Assembly: GCF_028401955.1 (NCBI RefSeq)
Contig: NZ_JAQOTJ010000016.1
Coordinates: 1-64,000, forward strand
Length of the DNA stretch: 64,000 nt
Direction of reading: 5' to 3'
DNA from: Bacillus sp. BP-3
GTDB taxonomy: Bacteria > Bacillota > Bacilli > Bacillales > Bacillaceae_G
Shown: positions 63,673 through 64,000 of the stretch, piece after piece
Position numbering within the stretch: position 1 is the stretch's first letter
Layout: every line of letters starts with the position of its first letter
The notes under the pieces: generated by a model
The model's database searches: none
What the model saw: the letters and a program-made list of their open reading frames with translations, nothing else
What the model was told of the DNA's origin: nothing
Translations under genes and position numbers: made by a program

Positions 63673-63942
63673 CTTGGAAAAATTTCAATCTTTTTTTTTG
63701 TTTATTTTTTATATACAATTATTCTTAAACAGATTCCTTATTATCATAAAGGCATCTGTTTTTTGTACAAATAACAAAAATTTCAAAACATCTTTATAAT
63801 ACGATATGTTTCATATATTTCATTTTTATGTCAATTAAAATTTTATAGTGAAAACTCATTATATTTATGTAAAATAGAAAGTGTGCGTTTTTTTAAATTG
63901 TAAGAAAATATTTGAATTGATTGTTTAAAGGAGAAAAAATTA

Positions 63943-64000
63943 ATGAAACCTGATTTCGGAACGATAAATAGAGCATCACAAAAACGCTCTAAGAAAAAGC
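63943..64000 (+). CDS. Start of an unidentified gene (cut by the window end)
   Basis: ATG at 63943 follows AAAGGAG by nine bases. The frame is open for 19 codons (MKPDFGTINRASQKRSKKK), a basic N terminus that may precede a membrane or signal segment beyond the window. Too short to identify. Confidence 0.6.
   Translation, partial: MKPDFGTINRASQKRSKKK

Overview
The window is AT-rich, spore-former Firmicutes DNA and almost certainly chromosomal sequence from the Bacillus cereus group. The markers are a phosphatidylcholine phospholipase C gene with a perfect PlcR box, a B. anthracis-type sortase A, the minor spore protein SspH, a CcpA/Rex/Fur/TreR regulatory vocabulary and dispersed intergenic repeats of the bcr type. 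Missing neighbours (no sphingomyelinase gene after plcB, a wrecked ribose operon) suggest a gene-losing lineage of the group; the exact species is inference.

Layout. 1-10 kb: a secreted GATase-like protein, a POT peptide transporter, sortase A, a secreted beta-propeller protein, an XRE/membrane protein pair, a 3D-domain wall protein, a soluble chemotaxis-type transducer, and a ydaO-type (c-di-AMP) riboswitch in front of very small genes. 10-18 kb: an aldolase/lactone oxidase pair, plcB, a MerR-like regulator, a highly repetitive CAP-domain surface protein and an MFS transporter. 18-22 kb: a decayed region in which only the transaldolase-like gene and rbsK of a ribose operon are intact; fragments of rbsC and rbsR remain. 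22-30 kb: a MarR-controlled multidrug exporter, OsmC, an amino acid permease and a glutamine-type ABC transporter. 30-36 kb: a kinase-like phosphotransferase and the trehalose operon treR-treP-treA with operators, cre and promoter. 36-43 kb: an amino acid permease behind a His-codon leader peptide attenuator, then the complete XrtG exosortase cluster on the other strand. 43-50 kb: cardiolipin synthase, a MoxR/VWA pair (YojN/YojO type) and threonine catabolism (kbl-tdh). 50-64 kb: a methyltransferase, a Fur-controlled siderophore transporter, a second POT transporter, sspH, an ArsR regulator, Rex-controlled lactate permease, a CNNM/CBS protein, a VOC protein, a NupC nucleoside transporter and the start of one more gene.

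The most unusual items are (i) a histidine leader peptide (four consecutive His codons) followed by mutually exclusive RNA hairpins and a terminator in front of an amino acid permease, which looks like ribosome-mediated attenuation in a phylum where T-boxes are usual; (ii) the XrtG/Firmicu-CTERM protein-sorting cluster with its glycosyltransferase, large membrane protein and pterin-synthase-like partner; (iii) a c-di-AMP riboswitch attached to a 24-codon ORF and an ABM-like gene; (iv) decay of the rbs operon; and (v) two families of dispersed repeats, one of which begins within the stop codon of three different genes.

No tRNA, rRNA, complete insertion sequence or CRISPR array was seen. Gene starts were moved to the best Shine-Dalgarno-supported codon where the longest reading frame was implausible.
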